DNA of 33,584 nt from an uncultured Coriobacteriaceae bacterium (GTDB taxonomy: Bacteria > Actinomycetota > Coriobacteriia > Coriobacteriales > Atopobiaceae). The DNA lies in contig CADAQM010000038.1 in assembly GCA_902790135.1 (NCBI GenBank), positions 1-33,584 on the forward strand, written 5' to 3'. Below are positions 32,213 to 33,584 of this stretch, piece after piece (within the stretch, counting starts at the first letter, position 1; each line of letters starts with the position of its first letter). The position numbers were made by a program, and so were the translations under genes. The notes below the pieces were generated by a model that searched no databases, was not told the origin of the DNA, and worked only from the letters and a program-made list of their open reading frames with translations.

Positions 32213-33262
32213 CTATCTCCTATGCATGCCCCAGGCGCGCGGCACGTAGATCTCCTCGAAGAGCCTGATGGCATAGCGGTCCGTCATGGTGGAGATGTAG
32301 TCCGCCACCTGCACGTCCGGTGCGTCTTCGTAGCGACGGTACTCCAGCGGGACCTCGTCAAGGTGCCCGATGAAGTGTGTGAAGAGGCTGCGCACGACGC
32401 GTTCGGACTTGCTCTCCTCGCTCTTGGCCTCTCCCTGCAGGTAGAGGTTCTCGTACAAGAAGCCCCTGAGCTCGGTAAAGGCACGCCAGACCACGTCTGA
32501 CATACCGATGTCACCCTCCTGGGTGCTCGTGCGCACCACGTCGTGGATCATCGTCTCGATCCGGTGGGAGGAATCGTTGCCCAAGACCTCCCTGGCACGC
32601 GTAGGCAGGTCGTCCTCGGAGAGCAGTCCCGCACGCTCCGCATCATCGATGTCGTGACAGACGTAGGCGATGCGATCTGCCCTGGCAACCAGACGGCCTT
32701 CTGGGGTGATGGCACGAACCTTGCCGGTGTGGCATACGATGCCGTCGAGTACCTCAACCGTCAGATTGAGGCCACGACCCTCGCGCTCGAGCAGGCGTAC
32801 CACACGCACGCTCTGCTCGTTGTGGCGGAACAGCGCTCGGCCTTCCTCCGACGTGGGGTCGATGCCGCGATATCGCGCACGCGACTCTGTAAGCGCGCGC
32901 TCGCCGGCATGGCCAAAGGGCGTATGCCCAAGGTCGTGTCCGAGTGCGATCGCCTCCGTAAGGTCGACGTTGAGGCCGAGCGAACGCGCGATGGCACACG
33001 ATACCTGTGCAACCTCGAGGGTGTGCGTCAGGCGCGTGCGGTAGTGGTCACCCTCTGGCGCCAGAAAGACCTGCGTCTTGTTCGCCAGTCTCCGGAAGCT
33101 CTTCGAATGGAGGAGACGGTCCCTGTCCTGCTCGAAGCAGGTGCGCAGGGGATCAGGCGTCTCGGAATGCTCGCGACCCAGTGACTGGTCGGCAAACGTC
33201 GCCTCGGGGCTGAGCAGCTCGTGCTCCCGTGCCTCTCTCATCTCACGTGTGATGACCCGCAT
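32213..33262 (-). CDS. dgt: dGTPase-like HD-domain deoxynucleoside triphosphohydrolase
   Basis: A 349-residue HD-domain enzyme of the dGTPase family, which hydrolyses deoxynucleoside triphosphates to the nucleoside and triphosphate. The metal-binding motif is clear: RTRLTHTLEVAQ with His80, then the HD pair at 109-110 in ALGHDLGHTPFGHAGE, and a later Asp in ADRIAYVCHDIDDA. The early HSKSFRRLANKTQVF segment is characteristic. The length matches the shorter type 2 proteins. AAGGGAG precedes the ATG. It stands alone between the ppdK terminator and the rplS promoter. Confidence 0.93.
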   Translation of the reverse strand: MRVITREMREAREHELLSPEATFADQSLGREHSETPDPLRTCFEQDRDRLLHSKSFRRLANKTQVFLAPEGDHYRTRLTHTLEVAQVSCAIARSLGLNVDLTEAIALGHDLGHTPFGHAGERALTESRARYRGIDPTSEEGRALFRHNEQSVRVVRLLEREGRGLNLTVEVLDGIVCHTGKVRAITPEGRLVARADRIAYVCHDIDDAERAGLLSEDDLPTRAREVLGNDSSHRIETMIHDVVRTSTQEGDIGMSDVVWRAFTELRGFLYENLYLQGEAKSEESKSERVVRSLFTHFIGHLDEVPLEYRRYEDAPDVQVADYISTMTDRYAIRLFEEIYVPRAWGMHRR

Positions 33263-33291
33263 AGGATCTCCCTTGGATGTGCCACCGCTCT

Positions 33292-33332
33292 AAAAAGGAA
33301 AGCGGGGGAAGGCGTGTGCCCTCCCCCGCTTT
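33292..33332 (-). terminator. Terminator of ppdK
   Basis: On the minus strand an 11-base stem (AAAGCGGGGGA and TCCCCCGCTTT) is followed by CCTTTTTA, 33 bases after the ppdK stop. Its A/T flanks on both sides mean it could act in either direction. Confidence 0.88.
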
Positions 33333-33364
33333 TGTCAATTAATGACGTGCGTCGTCAGGTAAGA

Positions 33365-33584
33365 CTAGACGCGGGGAGCCAAGGTCTCGGCGCCACCGTT
33401 GGACTTGATCTTGGCCTGAGCAGCCGCGAGGCGAGCGATGGGCACGCGGAACGGCGAGCAGGAGACGTAGTCAAGGCCGAGGTCATAGTACTTCTGGATG
33501 GAGTCGGGGTCGCCGCCGGTCTCGCCGCAGACACCGCAGACGATGTCGGGGTTGGTGGCATGGCCGCCCTCGACGCCCATCTGG
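33365..33584 (-). CDS. ppdK: Pyruvate, phosphate dikinase, C-terminal end (partial)
   Basis: The last 72 residues of a protein whose 5' part lies beyond the window. The sequence [17 protein letters not shown] followed by [22 protein letters not shown] is the conserved end of the pyruvate/PEP-binding domain of pyruvate phosphate dikinase; the CGE cysteine is the catalytic proton donor. The enzyme interconverts PEP and pyruvate using ATP/AMP and phosphate, and is common in anaerobes. The related PEP synthase and enzyme I share this fold, but [17 protein letters not shown] fits PPDK best. A strong terminator follows. Confidence 0.93.
   Translation of the reverse strand, partial: QMGVEGGHATNPDIVCGVCGETGGDPDSIQKYYDLGLDYVSCSPFRVPIARLAAAQAKIKSNGGAETLAPRV

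Overview
The window is high-GC DNA from an actinobacterium, most likely a member of the Coriobacteriia (Olsenella/Atopobium/Collinsella type). This placement is inferred from GC-rich codon use and from the housekeeping order proS-ispG-rseP-dxr-cdsA-uppS-frr-pyrH, tsf-rpsB, xerC-trmFO-dprA-comM-yraN, rnhB-rplS; no marker settles the genus. The window has two parts: a mobile, plasmid-like island (1 to about 13550) and a conserved chromosomal block (13600-33584) whose genes all lie on the minus strand.

Island. From left to right it holds a tyrosine integrase; a Phd/YefM-RelE/ParE toxin-antitoxin pair caught between two copies of the integrase 3' end; a Type I restriction-modification locus; a 66-residue ribbon-helix-helix protein; a palindrome-rich region that could be an origin of transfer; a relaxase; a coupled gene of unknown function; an excisionase-like HTH protein; a winged-helix replication-initiator-like protein followed by iteron-like repeats; four TTGGTGCAA repeats that look like integrase arm sites; and the 3' half of a tRNA-Val(CAC) gene. 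No Type IV secretion genes are present, so this looks like an integrative mobilizable element (or an integrated mobilizable plasmid) rather than a self-transmissible ICE.

The Type I locus is the most interesting system here. The operon rhh-hsdR-hsdM-hsdS runs leftwards and converges on a dedicated 267-residue Xer-like recombinase. Beyond the recombinase lies an oppositely oriented, promoterless second hsdS carrying two different target-recognition domains. The active and silent copies share perfect inverted repeats of 42 and 62 bp, placed so that inversion would swap recognition domains. This is the layout of a phase-variable ('shufflon') restriction system. The silent copy is broken at its central linker, and the active copy lacks about 20 linker residues and the usual C-terminal tail, so some inversion products may be half-size subunits.

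Chromosome. Two small membrane-protein genes follow the island (one a YhhN/TMEM86 relative). Then comes a tightly packed operon whose coding order is pyrH, frr, uppS, cdsA, dxr, rseP, ispG, proS, linking ribosome recycling, nucleotide supply, phospholipid and isoprenoid synthesis and membrane proteolysis. Its site-2 protease carries an unusual winged-helix-like insertion. Upstream are rpsB-tsf with their own promoter and terminator, then yraN-comM-dprA-trmFO-xerC (DNA uptake, tRNA methylation, chromosome dimer resolution), rnhB, rplS with its own promoter and terminator, dgt, and the 3' end of ppdK at the window edge.
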